Positions 46,001 through 54,845 of a DNA stretch of 64,000 nt are shown piece by piece; position 1 is the first letter of the stretch; each line of letters opens with the position of its first letter. The notes below the pieces were generated by a model. That model saw nothing but the letters and a program-made list of their open reading frames with translations, was not told where the DNA came from and made no database searches. Made by a program: the position numbers and the translations under genes. Source of the DNA: Tillandsia leiboldiana (Eukaryota > Streptophyta > Magnoliopsida > Poales > Bromeliaceae). The stretch covers positions 39,155,562 through 39,219,561 of the forward strand of contig CM055063.1 in the NCBI GenBank assembly GCA_029204045.2, given 5' to 3'.

Positions 46001-48196
46001 AGCTACCGTCCCTTTTCCAACAATTTTGGAAGATCGACCGTCTCCGAAAACAACGTGTCCTCCGGAGATTTTCTCAAGATTTTGAAAACTATTTTTGTCA
46101 CCGGTCATGTGACGGGAACACCCGCTATCCAGATACCAAGACGAGCTATCATATGCATGCAAGGAAATATTGGAAACAAGACAAGGGAAAATTTCACCTT
46201 TGCGCACCCAAACCTTTTTGGAATGCGTCTGTAATGGTCGTGAAGTTTTGTGCCTAGGTGAAAGCGTCTTGTTAAAACGATTGTTGCTCCTTGATGAAGT
46301 CGTCTTGCGCGGTGAACTACCAAGTCTCTTTTCATTTGAAAAGTTTTGCTTTGATTTCCGGAAAGGAGCCTTTTTGGTAGTTGATGCAAGAGGTGCTTGA
46401 GATGAGCGTTCGACTCCCGTCTTGCAATATCTTCTTATGTGCCCTGAAACACCACAACGAAAACATACCATAGATCTTGACGATCCCAAAGAGGATGAAG
46501 TAGGTTTGTTGTCGTTGTTTGTCTTGAATTCCGGTGTCGGAGGAGGAGATACCGACTGAGGCACAAAAACTGTCTCACTCGAACTTGGACTGTTTCCAGT
46601 TTGAGTGTATCCGAGGCCGAACCTATTTGATTGACCAAGACCAAGAAGTCTATCCAACTTACTCCTTCCTGAAGAGAATCGCTGTAAGTCATTCTTGAGT
46701 TGGAAAATGGTCTTTGTCATTTCCAGGTTATCCTGTCGAGCCTCGTTGTAGAGCTTTGAAAAGTGATTCGCGTTATCCACCAGATTTGTATGTTCCTTTT
46801 CAAGTTGCTCATTGGACTCTTGAAGGGAAGCATTTTCTTTTATCAGGTTTTCCCTTTCCACTTCAAGAGTGTTTGAGAGAGAAGTCGCTCTTTTTGCTTC
46901 TTCTTCGAGATCATGCAATCTCCCTCTCAAACTCTTGTTTTGCTTAGCCACTTTCTTTGAGTCCCTCAAAAGTCTGTGGTAGGCTAGAACAAACTCTTCA
47001 CCTTCCGAATCATCCGATTCATTGTCCATTGCATTCTTTTCAACAGTGGAGTTGGACAATGATTCAGACGTACTTGCCATAAAGCACATGAATGGTGAAG
47101 ATGTGGACGCGTGGAATGTCGTGGAGCTCTTTTCTTCATCACTTGAAGACGACTCATTTGACGTTGAGTTGTCATCCCAAGTGACGACTTGCATCGCCTT
47201 CTTCTTTGCCGGATACTTGTTAGGACACTCCGTTGCAATGTGGCCGTAGCCTCGACATTTGAAGCATTGCAGTTGTCCTTCTGAACTTTTCTTATCCTTT
47301 GAGAAGTTCTCTTGCTTTCTTGACTTGTAACTTGGAGTACCCTTGCCTTTGTTCCACTTTCCGAAGGATGGAGATTTACTTGAATTACCCCTTCGGAAGT
47401 TGCGGCGAAACTTCCTTGTCAAGAGAGCGAGCTGCTTCTCAAATTCCTCCATAGAAAGGTTCTCGTCATCGTCCGAGGAGGATGTATCCGCGTCTTCTTC
47501 CTTAGTTGTTTTCAACGCATAACCTGAAGACTTAGAAGTGGATGCTTTTCCAGAAGAATTGTTAGTATTGAAAGTCATTTCATAAGTTTGTAATGAACCA
47601 ACTAATTCTTCTACACGTATTTCGTCCGGGTGTTTAATAGTTTCAATGGCAGTAACCTTTGGGCGAAATCGTTCAGGAAGAGTTCTTAAGATTTTTCTTA
47701 CAATCTTAAATTCTGGAATCTTCTCTCCCAGATTAGCACATGAGTTTACGATGTCTTGCAATCGTGTATAGTAGTCCGTGAAAGATTCATTTTCTGCCAT
47801 CAAAATAGAGTCAAACTTGCTCGTAAGCATCTGCAGTTTCTGAATCTTCACGAGGTTAGTTCCCTCATGTGTAACCTGGAGAACATCCCAGATTTCTTTC
47901 GCAGTCTCACATGCCGAGACGCGAGAGAATTCAGTTTGAGATAAGGCATTAAAAATAGCATTAATTCCCTTGCCATTGTAAGAAGATAACTCAAACTCTT
48001 CCTTGGTCCATTTCGACCTAGGTTTTAAGGTGTGAACATCAGAGATAAGTTCAGTTGGATTAGTCCATCCTGATTCAATTGAATGCCACACCCTTTCGTC
48101 GATGGAAGATAAAAAGGCTTTCATCCGTACTTTCCAGTACGCATAATTTGTTCCATCAAAGAAAGGGGGTCGATTGATGTTTCCACCTTCAACCAT
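43079..48196 (-). CDS. Element H gag-pol polyprotein (copia, SIRE-like), intact
   Basis: 1705 codons without stop; the ATG at 48196 lies about 20 bases after the PBS. Approximate residue positions: gag core 1-250 (PPFFDGTNYAYWKVRM at the start); zinc knuckle C311-C314-H319-C324; an acidic Ser-rich segment; coiled coil 400-500; a second knuckle C578-C581-H586-C591; protease D690-S-G; H815/H820/C849/C852 zinc-binding module; integrase D880, D943, E979 (35 residues between the last two); RT from about 1215 with Y1391-V-D-D; RNase H to 1705 with ADWAGSVDDRKSTSG. The order PR-INT-RT-RH is that of copia. All catalytic residues I can check are present. Transcription would start in the right-hand LTR. 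Confidence 0.95.
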   Translation of the reverse strand: MVEGGNINRPPFFDGTNYAYWKVRMKAFLSSIDERVWHSIESGWTNPTELISDVHTLKPRSKWTKEEFELSSYNGKGINAIFNALSQTEFSRVSACETAKEIWDVLQVTHEGTNLVKIQKLQMLTSKFDSILMAENESFTDYYTRLQDIVNSCANLGEKIPEFKIVRKILRTLPERFRPKVTAIETIKHPDEIRVEELVGSLQTYEMTFNTNNSSGKASTSKSSGYALKTTKEEDADTSSSDDDENLSMEEFEKQLALLTRKFRRNFRRGNSSKSPSFGKWNKGKGTPSYKSRKQENFSKDKKSSEGQLQCFKCRGYGHIATECPNKYPAKKKAMQVVTWDDNSTSNESSSSDEEKSSTTFHASTSSPFMCFMASTSESLSNSTVEKNAMDNESDDSEGEEFVLAYHRLLRDSKKVAKQNKSLRGRLHDLEEEAKRATSLSNTLEVERENLIKENASLQESNEQLEKEHTNLVDNANHFSKLYNEARQDNLEMTKTIFQLKNDLQRFSSGRSKLDRLLGLGQSNRFGLGYTQTGNSPSSSETVFVPQSVSPPPTPEFKTNNDNKPTSSSLGSSRSMVCFRCGVSGHIRRYCKTGVERSSQAPLASTTKKAPFRKSKQNFSNEKRLGSSPRKTTSSRSNNRFNKTLSPRHKTSRPLQTHSKKVWVRKGEIFPCLVSNISLHAYDSSSWYLDSGCSRHMTGDKNSFQNLEKISGGHVVFGDGRSSKIVGKGTVAIPDGPILKNVLFVDGLKTNLISISQLCDNGFSVNFSSVECVVTDKDHAFFLKGVRSENNCYVVPNKFSENCNLAALNNETLWHERLGHLNFKELAKISNKDVVKGIPKLLFKQNIVCGGCQKGKQSRTAHKNLNHVGTKRPLELLHMDLMGPTRQPSLGGKWYIFLLVDDFSRFSWVAFLREKADTFDSFHEICHRIMIEKNEKIIRVRSDRGGEFINSKFIDFCTSNGIKHEFSAPYTPQQNGVVERKNRVVQEMARVMLHSRKLPLHFWAEAVNTAVYVINRVYLRPGTLNTPYELWFSRKPDIKYFRIFGSRCYILRDRENLGKFDSRSDEGIFLGYSTNSRAYRVFNIESKTIVESINVKVDEASHFESEKSTLDISLDDDSPASASSHNNTSNINDASNGSSSLSDVQESSRVPPSTPFQQTLRISKDHPGSNIIGDPQEGVRTRRQLVSGFACYVSLIEPKTIDEALQDDYWIKAMQEELHQFERNKVWELTKPPKQHNVIGTKWIFKNKKDEDGTIIRNKARLVAQGYSQVEGIDFDETFAPVARLESIRILFAIACHFKIKLFQMDVKSAFLNGFLNEEVYVAQPKGFVDHKQPNHVFRLKKALYGLKQAPRAWYERLTKHLLEKGYTRGGADRTLFVKHYQNNFIVAQIYVDDIVFGATKDNDASKFAETMESEFEMSMMGELSYFLGLQIKQNDEGIHLSQSKYALELVKKFDLENCKVFPTPMGTSHKGLGSESHSENVDEKLYRSMIGSLLYLTASRPDISFSVGICARYQSAPKEVHLKAVKRIIRYIKGSINFGIWYPMGTSLDIVGYSDADWAGSVDDRKSTSGACFYLGHCLVAWHSKKQNCIALSTAEAEYISAGSCSTQLIWMKSVLSDFRISASSVTILCDNTSAINISKNPVLHSRTKHIELRYHFLRELVESNTLQLSYISTEDQLADILTKPLDQKRFIHLRKAIGMLSLK

Positions 48197-48215
48197 TGTT
48201 CACAACCCTATTCCC

Positions 48216-48227
48216 GCTCTGATACCA
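48216..48227 (-). other. Element H primer-binding site
   Basis: gctctgatacca on the + strand, the reverse of tggtatcagagc, lies two bases from the 5' LTR edge at 48230. Confidence 0.9.
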
Positions 48228-48529
48228 CTTGTTGGGTCGTATATAATACGGATCTAAATAGGGGAAGAAACACCTAGAGGGGGGTGAATAGGTGTAAACG
48301 TATAAACACTCCAAAAATCGTTGCGATAAAACCCAATGCGGAAAATAAAATAACACGCAAGATTTTTACGTGGAAAACTCCATCACCGGAGTAAAAAACC
48401 ACGGGACCGATAACACGGCAGAAATCCACTAGAATTAAAACACGTACAAGGTGATTTACCGTACACACTTACGACTCAACCTTTTCCATACGCTCCTAGA
48501 GGATCTTCTCCGCTCGCTCCAGACGCTTC

Positions 48530-48706
48530 TCGAATCCACGATCTGCGCCCAACGCCGAATCCACGGCGTCCAACGTCGAATCCACGACGTCCGACCGAAT
48601 CCACGGTCTTCACCCAATAGCACCGTTCGAATCCACGAACGTGCCTCGCTCCGAATCCACGAGAGCGATTGAACCTTGAATCCACAAGGACACGCGAATC
48701 CACGCG
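48530..48706 (-). repeat. Array of eight hairpins with invariant loop in H 5' LTR
   Basis: On the + strand each unit is stem-AATCCA-stem; in the transcript the loop is UGGAUU. Arms: tcg/cga (48530), acgccg/cggcgt (48552), acgtcg/cgacgt (48573), gaccg/cggtc (48593), cgttcg/cgaacg (48624), cgctc..cg/cg..gagcg (48647), ccttg/caagg (48674), cgcg/cgcg (48693). The loop is constant while the stems differ and stay complementary. The array lies about 280-460 bases downstream of the TATA box, in the RNA leader. Confidence 0.75.
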
Positions 48707-48984
48707 CCGATTTTTGGGGTAAATCGTTGTTTTTGGGTGGTGATGATCCGCCGAATACTTAGATCAAAGATAGATCGGAAATACCATCTAAGTATTCATT
48801 AGTTTGATTCAACTCAAGATGTGAGTATGAAAACCTAGAATCAAACTAATCAATATAGATGAAGAAACATAGAGTATTCTCTAATGATTTCCTTTCTTCT
48901 CTATATGTGGATCTATAGCCGTAAAAGATGATATATGAAAATGACGGCTATGTGGATTCCCCCTAGAAAAGGAGTCATAGGGTG

Positions 48985-48992
48985 TATTTATA
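48985..48992 (-). promoter_or_regulatory. Element H LTR TATA box
   Basis: tataaata on the - strand in the context cctataaatacacc. The same box is in the 3' LTR at 38664-38671. It lies 65 bases downstream of the palindrome array. Confidence 0.65.
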
Positions 48993-49057
48993 GGTTAGAA
49001 ACCCTAGGAAGGAGATAAGAATCAAAAACCTGCCATTTCTGGATATTTACGGACGGC

Positions 49058-49279
49058 GATCCGGATCGTGATAACTAGGATCCGGATCGTCATAACAAAA
49101 CAGCCAATTCCAGAAAAACGAAGGTTCGGGATCCGGATCATGTGACTATGATCCGGATCGTTCATACAGTTCACCAAACATCAACGTTCGGGATCCGGAT
49201 CAAGAGACTACGATCCGGATTGCGACGATGTATGAACGAACCACCTTCGGGATCCGGATCGAACAACCTGATCCGGATC
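49058..49279 (-). promoter_or_regulatory. U3 palindrome array GATCCGGATC in H 5' LTR
   Basis: Eight copies start at 49058, 49079, 49130, 49150, 49192, 49212, 49251 and 49270. They form four pairs with 21, 20, 20 and 19 bases between starts, about two helical turns. Three pair members are preceded by ttcgg. The position directly upstream of the TATA box suggests an enhancer. Confidence 0.6.
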
Positions 49280-49511
49280 CTGAACATGTCCCAAGTCCAG
49301 TTTTTGATTTTTATGCAATGAAAGATTCTTCCAAGTGTTTCTACACTACAAGAAGTATTCGGATCACACAAATTCTTTAGTTAAACATACCTGATCCTTT
49401 TGAATTCTTCTTTCTTGAGATTGAGTTAAATGATCCAACTTTCTTCACCTTCAATCTTCAAGACTTGAGACTTTCACGAAACTACGCCAACTCAAATTCC
49501 GTAACACTTTG

Positions 49512-50215
49512 GAGGAGGGTGGTACCGACACTTGGGATTAGTTGAGTTTGCGTACAACAACAGCTATCAAGCGAGCATTCAGATGGCTCCGTTTGAAGCG
49601 TTGTATGGACGCAAGTGTCGGTCACCCCTATATTGGAGTGACGTGGGTGAGAAGAAGACTTTGGGTCCTGATCTACTGTTAGAGGCAAAGGAAAAGGTCA
49701 GATTGATACGACGACATCTTGAGACCGCCCAGAGTCGACAGAGGAGTTATGTTGATACCCGACGGCGAGACTTAGAGTTTCAGGTGGCCGATCATGTCTT
49801 TTTGAAAGTCTCGCCTTCGAAGGGGATTCGGAGATTTGGGATTCGTGGGAAACTGAGCCCTTGTTATATTGGACCTTTCGAGGTATTGGAGCGCTTAGGG
49901 CCAGTTGCCTACAGGCTTGCACTTCCTCCCAGACTTGCAGGTGTTCACGATGTGTTTCATGTATCCACTCTGAGGAGGTATGTTTATGACCCATCGCACA
50001 TCATCGATTTCACCCCACTGGAGATCACTGAGGACTTGAGCTATGTCGAGCGGCCGTTGCGGATTTTGGACCGTGAGATTAGAGAGTTGCGCAGCCGGGC
50101 TATCCCTTACGTGAAGATCCTCTGGAGCAGCCATGATCAGCGCGAGGCTACTTGGGAGCTGGAGTCAGCGATGATGGACGCCTACCCCCACTTGTTCGAG
50201 GCCCCGGCATGAGGT
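49512..50215 (+). pseudogene. Element D integrase C-terminus and chromodomain-like tail
   Basis: It continues the integrase frame after H: YRHLGLVEFAYNNSYQAS, ALYGRKCRSPLYW, GKLSPCYIGPFEVLERLGP, FHVSTLRRY, then a tail with PYVKILWSS and ATWELESAMMDAYPHLF, comparable to the chromodomain-like end of Tekay/Del integrases. There is no stop before the natural end near 50212. This segment is well preserved. Confidence 0.9.
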
Positions 50216-50224
50216 ATGACTTTT

Positions 50225-50259
50225 GTTTCGAGGATGAAACTTTTTCTTGTAGGGGAGGA
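50225..50259 (+). other. Element D polypurine tract and preceding motif
   Basis: tttcgaggatgaaac (from 50226) followed by gtaggggagga just before the 3' LTR at 50260. A and B have the same motif arrangement. Confidence 0.8.
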
Positions 50260-50943
50260 TGTAGTGATCCAGATTCCCATGCAACCTTTCCGGTGAATCC
50301 ACTATGTAGAACACCTAGTGTCGGTGTGTCTGGCCCATAGTGCATCAAAGGGATGCCACAGATCGACCCCGTGAGATATCTTTAGCTAATTTGGCCTTCG
50401 GCTGCATTTGCCGAATTTTAGAAAAGGTTTTGGGACAAACAGAGGTTGGATTTGGATTCAGCGCGAAAAAACGCTTGAAAACGTCTATTTCCCTGTTAAA
50501 TTTGGAGTCCGGATGACCAAAAACGGGCTTCCGGAAGTTTTCAGGGAATTTCGGTGCATGGGGGGAGACCGTGGACCGACCTGAGCCACGTGGCGGCCTG
50601 TCATTGGCCGGCCCACGCAGCTCAGTCCACGGGGAGGCGCGGCGGGTGCATGGACCGCTGGCGGGAGACGCGTGGCGTGCCTGGAATGGCCGGCGCATGC
50701 GGCGCGGACCAGTGAGTTTGCGCGGGCTCTGTGGACCGGGTGCAGGACACGTGGCGGCCTGGCATTGGCTGGCTCACGAAGGCGCGGTCCACGGGTGCAC
50801 GGCAGAACGCCTCGGGGCGCGTGCGTGCAGAGTCGCCAGGCGGCGCTGTCGGCCGCACGTGGCCGCACTCGAGTGCGGGCCACGTGTCGGCCCGCCATTG
50901 GCGGGCCGTACCTACCCCCGCTGACCGGGGGAGGCCACGCGGT
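50260..50943 (+). repeat. Element D 3' LTR, broken by element E
   Basis: It begins tgtagtgatccag as the 5' LTR does, and reads through the site where A sits in the 5' LTR (near 50645). It ends at about 50943 where E starts at 50949; caagg-like flank caaag (50944-50948) may be E's target duplication, but its partner lies outside the window. Confidence 0.88.
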
Positions 50944-50948
50944 CAAAG

Positions 50949-52584
50949 TGTAATATCACAGATTTTTGGTAACGTTTTACCCTCCTGCTAATAAAGGTTA
51001 AGTTAAGGGAAAGTAAAATAACGGGTTTACTTAAGTTGATAATCGTGAGGTGCGGGTATTTTTCTGTGATAGAGCTCGGAAAACGGAGAACGGCGGTGCG
51101 ATCGGATCTGAATTCCGACTTACGGAACCCCCAGAAAGGGGTGAAAAGGATCGCAATGGCCAGGGGGTGCATCGAAATCCGTGTAAGTGATTTTGCACGC
51201 TTTCTAAGAAAATAAGGAATTATCTTTAAAGAATTATCACGAAGGATTATCTGTGAGAATTAATTAATTAATGAATTAATTAATTAGAGCTCAAAAATAT
51301 CCGATGTGGATTTTGACGGTACGTACATACGAAAAGGGAAAATAAAAGAAATAAATTAATAACAAGATTTATTTATTCCCCGTATACCGAAAGGAAACCC
51401 TATACGTAAAAGATCGCCTCCTAAAACCCTTCCCTTTTGTGCGTGCCGAAAACCAAACGAAACCCTAGCTTGAAAAGAGAGAAAGGAGAAAAGAGAAAAG
51501 AAAAGGAAACCCTAACCGGGGGAAAAAGAAATAGAGAAGAAAGAAGCGGAGGAACCTGATCGACGTGCCGGAGACCGGAGAACGAGACATCACCGCCATC
51601 GGAGGGCGGATCCGGATTCTCACCACCGCAAAGAACAGAGATCGATATCGCGTTGTCTCCTCCATCGGAAAAAGGTTAGGAATAGTTACTTCTCTCATTC
51701 GTCGGTTTAATCGTGGGTTTTTCGTGTTCCTTCGAGATCGGTTTGATCGGCGAATTAATCACGGGTTTTTGTTTGATTTTGATCGGTGTTTTGTTCGTGT
51801 TTCGACCGGGTTTAATCGATGGTTTTCAACCGGTCATGATCGGAGGTTTGATCGGGTTACCGATCGACGTTTCGTTTGGCCTCCGATCAATGGTTTTAGC
51901 GTCGGAGCGATCCGGGGTTTTGTTTGGGTGATTTTGGGTGTTTCGTCAGAGCATGGGGGAGTTAATGGGAGGCCGCCGCCGCCGTTGTTAAACGGGGGGC
52001 CGCCGCCGCCGTTACCATGTTCGCGGGGTCGTCGCCGGAGCCGCGCGGGGGCGGAAACGGAGAAGAAAACGCGAAAACGGGGAGTTACTGTTCACCCGTA
52101 CGGCCTCCCCGGCCCGCGGTCCACCGGCGGATCGTGCACCCGGAGTACGGCTCTGCTGCTTGGAGGCGCGGACCCGGCGCATAGCTGCGTGCGCCAGACC
52201 GGCCCGCAGTTGCGCGGTCCATACGCCGGGCGTGCACCCGGCGCACACCCCGCGGCCTGGGGGCGAAAACCCGGCGCACGGGCGCGTGCGCTAGCCCAGC
52301 CGGCAAGCGCGGTGCAAGCCTGGGCGTGCACCCGGTGCTGCCGCTGCGGCCGGGAACAGGTGAACCCGCCGTGCGCTTCTCGCCGTGCGTGGCCCGGCCC
52401 AAGACGTTGCGGTCTACCGGACAGTGCGCACCCGGTCTGTGATGGTCGCCACCCTTGGCCGCAGACCCGGTCCAGGCCCGGTTCCATGCACCAGCCTCCA
52501 ACGGAAGACTCCGGTAGCTCCGTTTTCGGCCCGTTTCGTCCCGTTTTTGAGTGTTTTGACCACGACGATATTTTTAACAAGGAT
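50949..52584 (+). repeat. Element E 5' LTR, first segment
   Basis: The first 350 bp align well with the B LTR read in reverse. The following part has several gaaaccct motifs, then diverges. A GC-rich stretch (about 51960-52470) lies where B has its tandem array but has a different sequence and no clear 36-bp period. The open frame 51565-52590 is not a recognisable protein. Confidence 0.8.
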
Positions 52585-54423
52585 TGTTAGTTGTATGCCC
52601 CAAAAGCCTATCAGGCTGACGCATTTTTTTTCTATGGGACATATTTGTACATGATCTTTATTATTATTTAGGTATTTTATGCCATTCATGTTTAATGTGT
52701 CCATGAATCGTCTTTTGAATTAATGAGATGATAATGTATATTCTTAAGAGTTAAGAATTTGAGATACATATTATTGGTGATTAAGTCATAAATGCTCTCA
52801 ATCGAAGGATCATCATGGGGAGGATGATTGATCCGGTAAGATTGATGTATGTGCCGCTCTCTTTTAGGATGACGAGTCTCAAGTCATCAGTGTGTGGACA
52901 CTGGAGCGAACGTGCAGGTGGTTGTTAGAGAACAAGGGCACTGAGCGTGACCAATTACGAATAGTTACATGGATGTCTACTCATTCGTCTGTAACTGATT
53001 CGATGTTGCAGTGGTACAACTGATCCTTAGACCTGCGACACCACGGCCATTCAATATGAGGCTACTGTAGTTTGATTATGCAATAAACTCTGATCCGAGT
53101 CACGGGTCTTAGTAGTATATGTTGGCTGCAGTCGGTTTATATTAGGAATGGGTGTTTGTTTACAGGGGATCTATCGCTCTCGGTAGAGGGATAGTTAGTC
53201 CTATGCTATTTGTAAGGCAAAGCTCAGAAATCCTCGGCCAGGGTAATATAGTTCATGGAAAGTTGTTTCCAAGAGTAACCATATGAGCTTCTGCCCTATC
53301 AATTGTCATATAACGAGTGATGGGGTTTGACGAGTATTCCATGACCTCCACTCAGTTGGGACTATGCGATAGAAGGATTGTATTGTACGGTAACTGCACC
53401 TTGAGGTTCAGTCCAATATTCACTTCTGACTGGATTGCCACTATATGCTGCTAGGCGTCACTGGTGGATTGTGGGAACCAATAAGAATAATTATAGGTGA
53501 ATAATTATTATACGATGGAAGAATCAAAAGTGTTTCATCCATCAAAAAGAGTTTCGATGATGATGTCGATGGGGATCGCATCATATCTCACTACCAGACA
53601 GAATTGAACCTATTAGGTCACACACATAAGGAATCGCGCATGATCGATATTAAGGAGATGATAAAGAAGTTTATAAAATGGATTAATTATAATCACAATA
53701 CTAAAGTTTACTAATTTATTAGTAAAAGTACTAATTTGTAATTATTGTAAATTATAGGTATTTAAGTGCAAAAGTTGCATGGTGTATTTACTAATCGTTA
53801 GTAAATATTTTGAGGACTTATGTGTAAATGTTACACACGAATCGAATTAGGATACGGATTCGATTCATATTGAAACTAACTTAAGGATAATGGATAATCC
53901 AATCGGATTAGGATTCGATTAGGATTAGAATTAGGGTTAGGGTTTTCTCAATATAAATATGTGTCATATGTGACATATTTTGAACGTGAGAAAAAAAGGA
54001 GAAAAAGAAAACTCTAGCCGCCTATCCTCTTCCTCAAGTCCTCCACAATTAATTCATCGTTCTCGATCTTCGGAAGATTGCTAGCACAATTGGAAGATTG
54101 ATTCATCCTCCTTACATCGACGCGAGAGTTAATTCGTGATTGGATCGCGAATCAAGGCGATCGATTATTTCGATCAAGGGCGTGATTCCGTGTGGACACA
54201 AGTACAGGCCGGGTGCGTTCGCGGCTATCAAGGACGAACAATTTTTACCAACGATCGTCGGCTTCGCGGTGATCTCGACCCGCGCAAGGTAAAAATTAAA
54301 TCCTAATTGATAAGATCAATTAGATTACCTTTTTCGATCTAAAACAAAACATGAGGTGATCTTTGGTTTAGAAAATTTTAATTGCGTCTTTTTCCGCCGC
54401 GCATATCTGATTACTTTCTTACA
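52585..54423 (+). repeat. Element F 5' LTR
   Basis: About 1.84 kb, tgttagttgtatgcccc to ctttcttaca, next to the PBS. The first 300 bp match the 3' LTR at 59544. A TATA box, TATAAATA, lies at 53952-53959 and is followed by tgtcatatgtgaca, a short inverted repeat. Confidence 0.85.
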
Positions 54424-54424
54424 G

Positions 54425-54437
54425 TGGTATCAGAGCC
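54425..54437 (+). other. Element F primer-binding site
   Basis: tggtatcagagcc, one base after the LTR end at 54423. Confidence 0.9.
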
Positions 54438-54565
54438 ACCCTCATCGTTTGTTTTAGATCTAATCTCTTTTCCGATGTTGATTGGGTTTTCTGGAACGAT
54501 CAAAATCAAAACAATGAAGATTGTTTTTGAGTATATTATTTTGATTGTTTTGAAACATTAATTAA

Positions 54566-54845
54566 ATTAGCATACTTGCGGCCAAGGCGCCGCAATGCTA
54601 ATTAATTAGCACACTTGCGGGCAAGGCGCCACAATGCTAATTAATTAGCACACTTGCGGGCAAGAGGCCGCAATGCTAATTAAATTAGCACACTTGCGGG
54701 CAACAGGCCGCAATGCTAATTAAATTAGCACACTTGCGGGCAAGGACCACAATGCTAATTAAATTAGCACACTTGCGGGCAAGGCGCCGCAATGCTAATT
54801 AAATTAGCGCACGCGGGCAAGGCGCCGCAATGCTAATTAGATTGG
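54566..54845 (+). repeat. Seven-unit 39-40 bp tandem repeat in F leader
   Basis: Units start (attag) at 54566, 54605, 54644, 54684, 54724, 54763 and 54803. Each unit can fold: outer arms attagca / tgctaat and inner arms ttgcgg / ccgcaa, with a variable 7-8 base loop. The last unit is shortened (gcgcacgcggg). Confidence 0.85.

Larger units (their letters stand above)
37909..49506 (-). mobile_element. Element H: full-length, young SIRE/Maximus-like copia element
   Basis: 11,598 bp on the - strand. Both LTRs are 1277 bp (37909-39185 and 48230-49506) and differ at only two positions by eye: 38419 A vs 48740 G, and 38828 C vs 49149 T. The target duplication is ctttg on both sides. It has a PBS, a polypurine tract, one open gag-pol frame and a separate env-like frame. 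The order PBS, gag-pol, env-like, 3' LTR is that of the SIRE lineage. With all signals present it could still be mobile. It inserted in the D integrase. Confidence 0.95.
48230..49506 (-). repeat. Element H 5' LTR
   Basis: 1277 bp, the partner of 37909-39185. It contains, in the sense of transcription, the palindrome array (49279-49058), TATA box (48992-48985) and hairpin array (48706-48530). Confidence 0.95.
3773..50943 (+). mobile_element. Element D: Tekay/Del-like gypsy chromovirus, heavily interrupted
   Basis: A + strand LTR element in this order: 5' LTR (3773-4156 plus 28129-30985), PBS (30994), gag, protease, RT, RNase H, integrase and chromodomain-like tail, polypurine tract (50247-50259), 3' LTR (50260 on). 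Five later insertions split it: A, G1, G2, H and E. Joined across G1, G2 and H and their duplications, gag-pol stays in one reading frame, broken only by seven TAG codons. The left flank ends cgcacaa; its target duplication cannot be checked because E destroys the right end. The lineage call rests on the long LTRs (about 3.2 kb), the PBS type and the integrase tail. Confidence 0.85.

Noticed and set aside
51565..52590. A 341-codon + strand frame
   Set aside because: It lies in the E LTR, its first half has repeated Arg/Asp/Phe words from a cgatcg-rich stretch and the second half is GC-rich. No domain; runs into the F insertion.
54566..54845. Regular repeats with about 40-bp period, first considered as a CRISPR array
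   Set aside because: The units are contiguous tandem repeats without unique spacers, in a retrotransposon leader of a plant genome.
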